Shown: piece by piece, positions 16,602 to 24,896 of the stretch | Layout of the letters: each line of letters starts with the position of its first letter | How positions within the stretch are numbered: position 1 is the first letter of the stretch | Assembly (NCBI GenBank): GCA_964534275.1 | Contig: CAZHQG010000002.1 | Location: 1-64,000, forward strand | Direction: 5' to 3' | Length of the DNA: 64,000 bases | Source of the DNA: HRBIN30 sp964534275 | GTDB taxonomy: Bacteria > Desulfobacterota > Binatia > HRBIN30 | Notes under the pieces: generated by a model | The model's input: the letters and a program-made list of their open reading frames with translations, nothing else | The model's database searches: none | Told to the model about the DNA's origin: nothing | Program-made: the position numbers and the translations under genes

Positions 16602-18026
16602 ATGGAACGACTGCTGATTGGCGATCGCCGCCCCGTAGGGCGCGGTGGTGTCACCGCGGTAGTGGAGCCAGCTACGGCGCAACCGTTTGCGGAGGTTTCC
16701 TGTGCGTCCCCGGCCGACCTTGATGAAGCCGTGGCGACAGCAAAGCGAGCCTTCCCGGAGTGGGCCGCGTTAACAGCGGTTCAGCGTGCCGACTTATTGT
16801 ATCGGTTTTCCGACCTGGTCCGAACGCACGCGGAAGAGCTAGCGCTGCTCGAGGCGCGTAACGTTGGAAAACCCATTGGCGATGCACGGTGGGAAGCCAA
16901 CCACGTGGCAGAGACCTTGCGGTACTATGCCGGAGCTGCGGACAAGTTTTTTGGCCATACGATCGAAGTGAAGAAAGGCGGATTGGACCTCACGCTGCAC
17001 GTACCACTTGGGGTGGTAGGTCTAATCGTACCGTGGAACTTCCCAATGGTGATTGCCACGTGGAAGTTGGCCCCGGCCCTTGCTTGTGGCAACACGGTCG
17101 TGCTGAAACCCGCAAGTCTAACCCCTTTAACGGCACTCCGACTCGGTGAACTCGCACTCGAGGCCGGAATCCCACCGGGCGTCTTGAATATCGTTCCAGG
17201 TCCTGGGGCTGAAATTGGTCGAGCATTGGCAGCTCATCCGGACGTGGCCAAGATCAGCTTTACCGGAGAGACCGCGACGGGACGCTCCATCATGGCCACC
17301 GCAGCACAAACCATAAAGCGCGTGGGTCTCGAATTGGGCGGCAAGTCTCCTAATGTGATTTTTGGCGACGTCGACGTCGAACTTGTCGCACGCGAGGCGG
17401 TGGCTTCCGTGTTTGCGAATGCGGGGCAGGATTGTTGTGCCCGGTCTCGCATTCTCGTCGAGCGCACGGTGCACGACCGTTTTTTGGACGCGCTCGTGGC
17501 GGCAACGGAGCGGCTCGTCGTAGGTGACCCGCTCGACGAGCGAACGCAAATGGGCCCGTTGATCTCGGCGAAGCAGCGGGAAACCAGCGAGACATACATT
17601 GCGATCGGCGAACAAGAGGGCGCGCGCCGGATTTGTGGTGGCGAGCGCCTGGACCGGCCTGGGTACTTTCTACGGCCAGCGATTCTGGTTGGTGGACGTC
17701 CCGGCATGCGGGTCGTGGAGGAAGAGATTTTTGGGCCGGTAGCGGTCGTTCTCACTTTCGACTCGGAAGCCGACGCCATTGAGCTGGCCAACGCCACAAT
17801 GTACGGCCTGTCGGGTTCGTTGTGGACCAACGACCTGAAAAGAGGCCTCCGGGTCGCACGCGCGTTGCGCACAGGAGTCCTGTCGGTGAACTCTTCATCG
17901 AGCGTGCATTTGCAAGCACCTTTTGGGGGGATGAAACAGTCGGGGCTTGGCCGTGAATTGGGAATGCACGCGATGGAGCAGTACAGCGAAGTACGGAACA
18001 TCTACTTCGAAACACAAGCTGGCTGA
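16602..18026 (+). CDS. NAD(P)-dependent aldehyde dehydrogenase
   Basis: A 474-residue ALDH-superfamily enzyme, close to the usual 480-500. VPWNFPMVIATWKLAPALACGNTVVLKPA is the cofactor-binding start. ISFTGETATGR precedes LELGGKSPNVIF, which holds the general-base Glu. FANAGQDCCARSRI places the nucleophilic Cys. EEIFGPVAVV and the C-terminal FGGMKQSGLGRELG are family-standard. It follows the SDR by 16 bp, with GGGTGGAG before the ATG at 16602. By analogy with PuuC it would oxidise a gamma-glutamyl-amino aldehyde to the acid released later by the C26 hydrolase. The longer frame from 16548 overlaps the SDR and adds no homology. Confidence 0.9.
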   Translation: MERLLIGDRRPVGRGGVTAVVEPATAQPFAEVSCASPADLDEAVATAKRAFPEWAALTAVQRADLLYRFSDLVRTHAEELALLEARNVGKPIGDARWEANHVAETLRYYAGAADKFFGHTIEVKKGGLDLTLHVPLGVVGLIVPWNFPMVIATWKLAPALACGNTVVLKPASLTPLTALRLGELALEAGIPPGVLNIVPGPGAEIGRALAAHPDVAKISFTGETATGRSIMATAAQTIKRVGLELGGKSPNVIFGDVDVELVAREAVASVFANAGQDCCARSRILVERTVHDRFLDALVAATERLVVGDPLDERTQMGPLISAKQRETSETYIAIGEQEGARRICGGERLDRPGYFLRPAILVGGRPGMRVVEEEIFGPVAVVLTFDSEADAIELANATMYGLSGSLWTNDLKRGLRVARALRTGVLSVNSSSSVHLQAPFGGMKQSGLGRELGMHAMEQYSEVRNIYFETQAG

Positions 18027-18072
18027 GCTTGAAGAAGGCCTAGGGTGTTGAGCGGTAAACACGAAGCCTGAC

Positions 18073-18156
18073 GCCGGGGTGGTGGAAGCGGCAGACACAA
18101 GGGACTTAAAATCCCTTGGGGATTTCCCCGTGCGGGTTCGAGTCCCGCCCCCGGCA
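18073..18156 (+). tRNA. tRNA-Leu (TAA anticodon)
   Basis: The acceptor stem GCCGGGG pairs with CCCCGGC. The anticodon arm AGGGA-CTTAAAA-TCCCT gives anticodon TAA. A long variable arm GGGGATTTCCCC marks a class II tRNA, and the T-arm GCGGG-TTCGAGT-CCCGC is perfect. The discriminator is A, as leucine tRNAs require. CCA is not encoded. It begins 46 bp after the ALDH stop and is followed by repeat-bearing DNA. Confidence 0.95.
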
Positions 18157-18229
18157 CTGCAGCTGGGTGTCGTACGGAACGTTGCCCATCGGACGCCGGC
18201 TACCACGCGTCATTACCGTTACGGCTCTC

Positions 18230-18360
18230 CGATTTTGGACACGCACCATCTAAGCGGCGTTTTGGAATTCTGGAATTCTGGACATGGAATTCTGGACACG
18301 CACGAACTTGGACAAACCTCGTCTCGAGACTCCCCAATTCTGGACACACACGAAGTTTCG
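18230..18360. repeat. Core-word repeat, cluster E
   Basis: Plus-oriented cores lie near 18237 (GGACACGCACCA), 18294 (GGACACGCACGA) and 18342 (GGACACACACGA). The words just 5-prime are GATTTT and then GGAATTCT, the latter reiterated at 18262-18294 with an intervening truncated GGACAT. The cluster starts about 75 bp after the tRNA-Leu gene. Confidence 0.75.
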
Positions 18361-19030
18361 CGACGGCGCGTCCCGATCCATCACCACGAGTCGGGCGGCT
18401 CCCGGATCCTCATTTGGGGCAGGCGGGGCTGCCTGAAGCAGGATCCTTGGCGACGTTGGGTCCTAAACTGTTCCGATGCAACCGGAAATGACAATTTTTG
18501 GCACTGCGGAGTTGTGACATATGTCGGCACGGTGAGCCGAAGCCACCGGGTGGCTTGTGTCTGGCGGTATAAGGTGACCGTGGGCACAGGTTTGTGCGGA
18601 CAACGTCGAGGCCACGAACGGGAAACGGTACGCGCCAAGACAACGTGAATTTTCACTCACGCACCAGCTTGGCGCACACGCAGAGGGCAGGGTGTTCTGC
18701 GGAACCCCTGTGCCCAGCAGGCCAGAGCCCCTCCTCGATTTAAGCCTGAGAAACGACGGTTGCCCTCCCGCCCTGCTATCACCGCGAGATCGATGGTGAG
18801 GGCACCCTCGATATGTGCACAACCTGACTCCTTCCAGTGTTCGAGCCGAAGTGGAGGGTCCTGCAGCGTGCGCCGATCGTGAAACGGATCGCGCTACCCG
18901 CTGTGTTGATGATCCGGTGTGACTACAAGCCAACCACAGGGTTCGCGGCTGTCCAAGGCGATCGTTCACGCAGTTGGGAACGCGTCGTGGCGGAGCCGTC
19001 ACGCACCGGCGTTTCATTGCGAGCCGTGAT
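18361..19030. other. Gene-free stretch between repeat clusters E and F
   Basis: About 670 bp. Frames are open for up to about 180 codons on the minus strand, but their composition is Arg/Ser/Pro-rich and unlike any protein I recognise. I see no gene, RNA or mobile-element end that I can support. Confidence 0.4.
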
Positions 19031-19032
19031 TC

Positions 19033-19320
19033 GCGGCAAATGGTGTGTGTCCAAATTTGATTTCCCCAAATGGTGCGTGTCCAAATTTGGCGAAATTTGG
19101 GTCAATTTGGTGCCCGTCCAAATTCGGCTCTCCAAATTCGGTTCCGTTTGCGGAGCCCAAATCGTGTGTGTCCAAATTTGGTTCTCCAAATTTGGTTCTC
19201 CAAATTTGGTTCTCCAAATTTGGTTCCAAATTCGGTTCAATTTGGTGTGTGTCCAGATTTGGTTGTCGTTCAATTTGGTGTGTGTCCAGATTTGGTTGGT
19301 GTCCAAATCTGGTTGCTGGT
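19033..19320. repeat. Core-word repeat, cluster F, with 14-bp tandem array
   Basis: Minus-oriented cores lie near 19041, 19071, 19162, 19243 and 19276. The word is AAATTTGG or AATTTGG, repeated many times. At 19172-19230 it forms a tandem array of CCAAATTTGGTTCT with a 14-bp period (three full copies and a partial). Some cores are abbreviated, as in GGTGCCCGTCC near 19109. Plus-strand frames across the array encode only repeated Ile/Trp/Phe/Gly-rich peptides. It lies convergently downstream of tRNA-Leu and of the RNA methyltransferase gene. Confidence 0.85.
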
Positions 19321-19543
19321 GGGGTCGTTGGCGAAGTTGTTGTGCGGAGCTTCGGTTCCAGTGGATTGGTTGGGCTCCGACTTTCTTTCAGCTCTTGCGG
19401 GGCGAGAGCCGCAGTTGAGTAGTGGAGCGGCAGCTTCCGGATTTTTCCTCCTGAACGCGGAGCGACGCCGCAGTCACCGTTGGAAAGGAACCCCCTCTTT
19501 TGGAAACTGCTTGGCCCAAAGTCGCCGAACTCGTCCGGTCTCT

Positions 19544-20728
19544 TCAAGCCTGTCTGATTGCCGTAAGAGTGGCGACGCACTCGACGTGATCCGTTTGCGG
19601 GAACATGTCGAATGGCTGGATCTGTTCACACCGATACTGGTGTTTTTCGAACCACAGAAGGTCGCGGATCAACGTTTTGGGATCACAGGAAACGTACACG
19701 ATGCGCCGCGGAGCCAGCCCCACGATTCCTAGCCGCGTGGCTTCGTCCGCTCCTTTTCGCGGTGGGTTCAGAGTGACAACGTCGATGCGCCCGACTTGCT
19801 CCTGAAGCAGCGCGACGGCGCGATCTGCCGGAGCTGTAAGCACACGCACGTTGTGTAGCCCGTTGAGCCGCACGTTGGCTCGTGCATCGGCTGCGGCAAT
19901 CGGGGACTCTTCAGCGGCAAACACCATCCTCGCCCCGCTGGCGATGTGGAACGCTAACGCCCCGGCCCCAGAGTACAGGTCGGCCGCAAGATCCGTTTTC
20001 TCGACCTCCGCCATCCTGGCGACGTACTCGTAAATGCGCCGTGCAACCAAGATGTTGGCTTGCAAGAAAGCGCCCGCACGAGTTCGGAACCGGAAGTCAC
20101 CGATGCGTTCGACCAGAGCTTCCTCGGAGGTGATCGGTGTGAATGTTTCGCCGAAAATTACGTTTCCGGTGCTCGGGTTCCAGTTGTGCACGACACTTCG
20201 GACCCGTGGGAGGCGCGCAATTTGCCGTAGGACGCCGCGGATCGCATGGTCCAACTCTGTGGCCGTGACCAAGATCACCTGCACCGCACGTGCCCAGCGG
20301 CTGGATCGGACGACCAGATAACGGAGCGTACCGGCGGCGCTGCGCTCGTCGTAGGTGGGCAACCCGCTCTTTTCCAACACAGGTAAAATGTGCTGGAGCG
20401 CCGACGTGATGCTTGGATGGTGCACCGGGCAATTGCGGATGTCGACGACGGAATGCGTGCCGGGGCGGTACAAGCCCGCCAAAAACCCACGCCGAGGAGA
20501 GCGCCGAAGCACCAGCTTTGCCTGGTTGCGGTAGCCAAAGACCTCGAGCGAACCGACAATCGTACCCACGGATGGGCACGCGCTGGACCAAGCCGTTTGC
20601 ACCAGCTCCTTCAGGCGAACTTGTTTCCATTCCAACTGTGCCGTGTAACGCAGCCCGATGAGACGGCAGCCCACGCATCTAGGGTAGTGCGGGCATGGGC
20701 GGGCATCTTCCACCGTGCGCTCATGCAT
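19544..20728 (-). CDS. RNA (uracil-C5)-methyltransferase, TrmA/RlmD family
   Basis: A 394-residue SAM-dependent methyltransferase of the TrmA/RumA family. CPHYPRCVGC near the N-terminus offers the cysteines of the family's Fe-S cluster. GAFLQANILVARRIYEYV leads into DLYSGAGALAFHIA (SAM motif I). VVTLNPPRKGAD is motif IV, and IVYVSCDPKTLIRDL holds the nucleophilic Cys. The target (23S rRNA U1939 or another uridine) cannot be assigned. The TRAM domain found in RlmD is not evident. The frame opens at 20794, but the ATG at 20728 overlaps the moaC stop by 8 bp and begins just before the Cys block, so it is preferred. Confidence 0.85.
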   Translation of the reverse strand: MHERTVEDARPCPHYPRCVGCRLIGLRYTAQLEWKQVRLKELVQTAWSSACPSVGTIVGSLEVFGYRNQAKLVLRRSPRRGFLAGLYRPGTHSVVDIRNCPVHHPSITSALQHILPVLEKSGLPTYDERSAAGTLRYLVVRSSRWARAVQVILVTATELDHAIRGVLRQIARLPRVRSVVHNWNPSTGNVIFGETFTPITSEEALVERIGDFRFRTRAGAFLQANILVARRIYEYVARMAEVEKTDLAADLYSGAGALAFHIASGARMVFAAEESPIAAADARANVRLNGLHNVRVLTAPADRAVALLQEQVGRIDVVTLNPPRKGADEATRLGIVGLAPRRIVYVSCDPKTLIRDLLWFEKHQYRCEQIQPFDMFPQTDHVECVATLTAIRQA

Positions 20729-21251
20729 GGCTCGCTTTGCGGCGGAAAACACCACTTCGCCCCCCCGACTTCTCCACCAGATAGATGGGACCAATTTCCA
20801 TTTCCCGATCCACGGCCTTACACATGTCGTATACCGTGAGAGCCGCCACGCTCACTGCAACCAAGGCCTCCATCTCCACGCCTGTTTTGGCTGATACGCG
20901 GACGCACGAGCGAATCTCCAGTTGATCGGGGCCAAGGGGCTCGAGCTCCACCTCCGCCACTTCAAGTGGCAAGGGATGGCACAACGGGATGAGTTCGGCA
21001 GTGCGCTTTGCCGCCATGATGCCGGCGATTCGAGCCACCGATAGCACCTCTCCCTTCGGGACTCGCCCTTCGAGAATGCACCGCAAGGTGTCCGGCTGCA
21101 TGCGCACCACGGCGCGGGCACGTGCCTCGCGTTGCGTCACTGGCTTGTCGCCGACATCCACCATCCGGGCGCGCCCTTGTGCATCGATATGCGACAGCGT
21201 GGAAGATTCCTTGCGCGCCCGTTTCGAAGACAGTAGAGTTCGCTTTCTCAT
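20721..21251 (-). CDS. moaC: Cyclic pyranopterin monophosphate synthase MoaC
   Basis: A 176-residue MoaC, the second step of molybdenum cofactor synthesis. THe family blocks are all present: SHIDAQGRARMVDVGDKPVT, RIAGIMAAKRTAELIPLCHPL, VSAKTGVEMEAL and AALTVYDMCKAVDREM. The start used here (ATG at 21251) leaves about 19 residues before the conserved block, and the same bases also carry the trxB start in the other direction. The gene overlaps the downstream methyltransferase. No other moa genes are in the window. Confidence 0.92.
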   Translation of the reverse strand: MRKRTLLSSKRARKESSTLSHIDAQGRARMVDVGDKPVTQREARARAVVRMQPDTLRCILEGRVPKGEVLSVARIAGIMAAKRTAELIPLCHPLPLEVAEVELEPLGPDQLEIRSCVRVSAKTGVEMEALVAVSVAALTVYDMCKAVDREMEIGPIYLVEKSGGRSGVFRRKASHA

Positions 21252-22188
21252 GGCACACCACAAAATCATGATCCTGGGCTCGGGGCCAGCCGGTCTGACC
21301 GCAGCTCTCTACGCAGCGCGCGCCAACCTTGGTCCCGTGGTGATCGAGGGGTCCCAACCTGGAGGCCAGCTCACGATCACGACCGAGGTGGAAAACTACC
21401 CCGGATTTCCGGAAGGGTTGCTGGGGCCGGAGTTGATGGAGCGCTTCCGCAAACAGGCGGAACGATTCGGTACGACATACGTGTACGGCGACGTGGTGGA
21501 AGTGAACCTTGCTCGCCGGCCATTTTTCCTGCGTACCCACAGCGAAGAGTTCACCTGTGATGCGCTGATCATTGCCACCGGGGCTTCGGCGAAATTGCTC
21601 GGCCTGGAATCGGAAAGGAAGTTGATGGGGCACGGTGTTTCTGCCTGCGCCACTTGTGATGGCTTCTTTTTCAAGGGAAAGGAAGTTGTCGTTGTCGGTG
21701 GTGGCGACACAGCCATGGAAGAAGCGATTTTTCTCACCAAGTTTGCCTCGAAGGTAACGGTCATCCACCGGCGGGACGAACTGCGCGCCTCCAAGATCAT
21801 GCAGGATCGTGCAAAGAAAAACCCGAAAATCGGCTTTATTTGGAACTCCGTTGTCGACGAAATCTACGGTACCCCGGATGGAAAAGCGGTAGTCGGTGTG
21901 CGCTTGCGAAACGTAAAAACTGGGGAAGTGTCGGACTTTGCTTGTGAAGGCGTCTTCATTGCCATCGGCCACCAGCCCAATACGCAGCTGTTCCAAGGAC
22001 AACTGGAAATGGATGCGGCAGGGTACATCCGCACGCAGGGTCGCAGCACCGCCACGAGCGTTCCAGGAGTGTTTGCGTGCGGCGATGTGCAGGACCCGAC
22101 GTACCGCCAAGCCGTAACCGCTGCGGGTACCGGATGCATGGCGGCCATCGACGCCGAACGCTGGCTGGAGTCACAAGCGCACGGCTGA
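21250..22188 (+). CDS. trxB: Thioredoxin reductase
   Basis: A 312-residue flavoprotein of standard length. ILGSGPAGLTAALYAARA is the FAD Rossmann motif. The redox pair is CATC at residues 133-136. VVVVGGGDTAMEEAIFLTKFASKVTVIHRRDELRASKIM is the NADPH domain with the HRR signature of NADPH-type reductases. GVFACGDVQDPTYRQAVTAAGTGCMAA is the C-terminal FAD block. Its ATG overlaps the divergent moaC ATG, so its promoter must lie inside moaC. Confidence 0.95.
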   Translation: MAHHKIMILGSGPAGLTAALYAARANLGPVVIEGSQPGGQLTITTEVENYPGFPEGLLGPELMERFRKQAERFGTTYVYGDVVEVNLARRPFFLRTHSEEFTCDALIIATGASAKLLGLESERKLMGHGVSACATCDGFFFKGKEVVVVGGGDTAMEEAIFLTKFASKVTVIHRRDELRASKIMQDRAKKNPKIGFIWNSVVDEIYGTPDGKAVVGVRLRNVKTGEVSDFACEGVFIAIGHQPNTQLFQGQLEMDAAGYIRTQGRSTATSVPGVFACGDVQDPTYRQAVTAAGTGCMAAIDAERWLESQAHG

Positions 22189-22320
22189 GCCCACGGCGGC
22201 TTCCTCGCCTCCGACGCTTGCCGTTCGCACCGTTTCCGTGAGCTAGGCACGGCGAGGGCGTCGAATCTCCTTTTGAATTGCCATGCGAAACAGTCGTCTA
22301 GCCCCAAGTTGTAGTTGGCA

Positions 22321-23658
22321 ATGAGAGGGCGAGCGATGGGAACGCACAGGGTGTGGTGGAGGGTGCTCGCAGCGACGGGTTGCATGCTGCTGTGGCAAAG
22401 CACGGTCGCTGGGCTTGAGGTGCCACCGTACGACAACGAGGAAGCTTTGGCCGCTTTGTTGTGGGAACGCGCCACGGCAGTCCTCGACGCACGCGCCGCC
22501 GTAACCCAGGCCCAAAGCGAATACTTGCGCGCACTGCTCTACCCAAACCCGTCGCTCGAAGCGGCGTGGAACACGATCCCCGTCGGCAGAACCAACCCTC
22601 CGGGCTTGGCGGATCGACTCGATCGGGTTCCTAGTTACTCGGCAGCGCTCGCGCAGTTGTTCGAGATCGGCAAGCGAGCTCCCCGGCAAGCGGCCCGGCT
22701 GCATGAGCTCGAGCGCTCGCGCGCTGAAGCGTTGGCGACTTTGGGAGACCGCTTCTTTTCGTTGCTTGGCCTGGTGGGGCGCATTGCCGCCGATCAACAA
22801 CGAATTGCTGTACTCGAAGAACAGCTTCGCGACGGAATGGAGCTCCTCGAGCTCGACCGTGCGCGTGCCACCCGCGGGGAAATCGCTCCGCTGGACGTGG
22901 ACGTGGCCGAGGTGGAACAAGCGCGCCTGCGCGCTTTGCGCGAGGCCGCGGAGGCAGACTTGAAACAAGCGCAGTCAGACTGCACCGCGCTACTTGCTCT
23001 GCCATGCCCTCCATTCCCGACCACGGAAAGCGCACACGCCTTTTTGGTGCGCGGCTATTCCGTTGGAGACCAGAGCGACGTCTCGCTCGACGATGCGCTT
23101 CGCGGACGACCGGACATCCAGGCCCTTCGGGCAGCCATTGCAGCGGCGGAACAGCGCGCAGCGTTAGCTCAGCGACGAATCGTGCCCGACGTGACCGTGC
23201 GTGCCGGATACACCTACGATCAGTTCGTGAGGTCCGGCAACCAACGCAACAGCTTGGCGCTCGGCTTGGAGATTCCGATCCCCGCTTTCGACCGTGGGCA
23301 GAGCGATTTAATGGCGGCGCGGGCGGAAGAGACGCGCGCGCGGGAAGTCTTGCGTGTGCTGACCGAAGGGCTGCCAACGGCATTGCAAGTTGCCCGAGAA
23401 GAACTCGCGTTGGCGCGCCGGCGCATGGAACAATTGGACCAAGCGGTGGCCAAGGCTAGGGGAATGCGCGACGCACTAGTGGAAGCCCAACGCGCAGGAG
23501 GAATTTCGGCGATCGAGGTATTGGTAGCACGCCGCAATTACGGCGACTTGCTGCGGGAACGCACCGAGCTGGATGGTGAGGCTTTTTCGGCAGTGTTGGC
23601 GATCCGCAAACTACTGGGGGTGTTTCCGCGAGTCTCGAAGGAGGAGCGTGCACCGTGA
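22321..23658 (+). CDS. TolC/CzcC-family outer-membrane efflux protein
   Basis: A protein of about 445 residues with a signal-like N-terminus (VLAATGCMLLWQSTVAGLE). The long alpha-helical tunnel domain has the two repeats expected of outer-membrane efflux proteins: YLRALLYPNPSLEAAWN in the first half and RRIVPDVTVRAGYTYDQF then LGLEIPIPAFDRGQSDLMAARAEE in the second. The latter block is characteristic of the CzcC-like members. It heads a three-gene efflux operon and overlaps the adaptor by 4 bp (GTGA). TTG at 22315 and ATG at 22336 are alternative starts. Confidence 0.88.
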   Translation: MRGRAMGTHRVWWRVLAATGCMLLWQSTVAGLEVPPYDNEEALAALLWERATAVLDARAAVTQAQSEYLRALLYPNPSLEAAWNTIPVGRTNPPGLADRLDRVPSYSAALAQLFEIGKRAPRQAARLHELERSRAEALATLGDRFFSLLGLVGRIAADQQRIAVLEEQLRDGMELLELDRARATRGEIAPLDVDVAEVEQARLRALREAAEADLKQAQSDCTALLALPCPPFPTTESAHAFLVRGYSVGDQSDVSLDDALRGRPDIQALRAAIAAAEQRAALAQRRIVPDVTVRAGYTYDQFVRSGNQRNSLALGLEIPIPAFDRGQSDLMAARAEETRAREVLRVLTEGLPTALQVAREELALARRRMEQLDQAVAKARGMRDALVEAQRAGGISAIEVLVARRNYGDLLRERTELDGEAFSAVLAIRKLLGVFPRVSKEERAP

Positions 23659-24875
23659 GTTCGGCTGAAGCATCGCCTCATGATCACCAGGTACATGGTG
23701 TTCCAAGCAGAGAGTTTTCCGGTCTATCCATCGCGGGGCGACGTCCCTGGGTATGGTTGGGAATGGCGGCTGCCCTCGGAGGGGCAATATTGCTCGCGGT
23801 GGGTGTGCGGCGGCCCCACCCGGTATCGATCGAAGTACCATATCGGGTGCAGGGAAACCTCGTGCAAATCGACACCCATGCGCCAACGCTTGGCTACTTG
23901 AAACTTGACACCGCAACATTGCAGCCTGTTTTGAAGCCCGAGCCGGTCGCCGGACGCGTTGCCGTAGCGGAGACACGAGCGGAACCAGTCGTTGCTCCGC
24001 TTGCCGGTCGCGTGGATACCGTGACGGTGCGCCTTGGCCAACATGTCAATCCTGGTGACCGAATTTTGTCGGTGCGCTCCGCTGCAGCCGTAGACCTCTT
24101 GCACGAGATCGAAGTCTTACAGGCCAGTGAAGCTGTGCGCGCAAAAACCGTGGAGCGTCTCGAAGCCCTCGTGCGGTTGCGTGCAGCCGCGGAGAAAGAT
24201 CTACTGGCGGCGAAGCTGAAACTCGAAGAAGTGCGCCTCGCCCGGCAAGCTGCCGAATTGAAACTGCGTAGCCGCCCCATGGTCGTGTCTCCCGATGGCG
24301 CGTATTGGTTGTTGGCTCCGCGCGATGGGGTTGTGGTGGAGCGCAACGTCTTGGTGGGCGAAGAAGTTGGTCCTGAACGCCCGCAGCCGCTTTTGGTCAT
24401 CGCCGACTTGAGCGAAGTGATTGTCGCCGCGGATGTGCCGGAGCATCGGGCAACATGGTTGCGCGCGGGGGGTGCAGCCGAGGTTCGTAGCGTGGCAGCC
24501 CCTGGCCGGGTATGGAACGGCGAAATTGAGTACGTGAGCGAGGTCGTTGATCCGGTGAGGCGAATGGTGAACGTGCGCGTACGCGTGCCGAACCCGGATC
24601 ATTTGTTGCGGCCGAATGCCTTCGTGCAAGTTACCTTCGACCCGGGAGAAGGGCAGGTGGTCGTCGTGCCGGCAAGTGCGGTCGTGACGGATGATCAGCG
24701 AGCCTTCGTGTTCGTGGCGAAGAGTACGGATCCGCCCACGTTCGTTCGCCGCGACGTCATCATTGGAAGGCAAAACGAGACCTCCGTTGAAATCCGCAGT
24801 GGCCTCAGTCCGGGAGAAACCTTCGTTGCCCGAGGGGCGAACTTGCTTTCCAATACCATCGACTTGGCGGAATAG
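23655..24875 (+). CDS. RND periplasmic adaptor, HlyD/CzcB-like
   Basis: A 406-residue membrane-fusion protein. An N-terminal anchor (WVWLGMAAALGGAILLAVGV, about residues 31-50) is followed by a periplasmic beta domain, the lipoyl halves (EPVVAPLAGRVDTVTVRLGQHVNPGD, then SPDGAYWLLAPRDGVVVERNVLVGEEV) and an alpha hairpin rich in EVLQASEAVRAKTVERLEAL. The C-terminal beta-barrel ends in LSPGETFVARGANLL. It starts by a GTG overlapping the outer-membrane gene stop. No His- or Met-rich metal-binding N-terminus is seen. Confidence 0.88.
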   Translation: MSSAEASPHDHQVHGVPSREFSGLSIAGRRPWVWLGMAAALGGAILLAVGVRRPHPVSIEVPYRVQGNLVQIDTHAPTLGYLKLDTATLQPVLKPEPVAGRVAVAETRAEPVVAPLAGRVDTVTVRLGQHVNPGDRILSVRSAAAVDLLHEIEVLQASEAVRAKTVERLEALVRLRAAAEKDLLAAKLKLEEVRLARQAAELKLRSRPMVVSPDGAYWLLAPRDGVVVERNVLVGEEVGPERPQPLLVIADLSEVIVAADVPEHRATWLRAGGAAEVRSVAAPGRVWNGEIEYVSEVVDPVRRMVNVRVRVPNPDHLLRPNAFVQVTFDPGEGQVVVVPASAVVTDDQRAFVFVAKSTDPPTFVRRDVIIGRQNETSVEIRSGLSPGETFVARGANLLSNTIDLAE

Positions 24876-24896
24876 AGCTGCCCCAGCGCTGCGAGC

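Noticed and set aside
19033..19320. CRISPR array
   Set aside because: Spacing between cores is irregular, the intervening DNA is itself repetitive and not unique spacers, and no cas genes are nearby.
18923..19732. Several long open frames on both strands across cluster F, giving IWTHTKLN or VCVQIW-type peptides
   Set aside because: These are translations of the reiterated AAATTTGG/GGACACACAC repeat; long openness results from a stop-poor repeated unit.
20989..21249. N-terminal extension of trxB through moaC
   Set aside because: The flavin-binding motif begins a few residues after the ATG at 21250; the upstream translation is the antisense of moaC.
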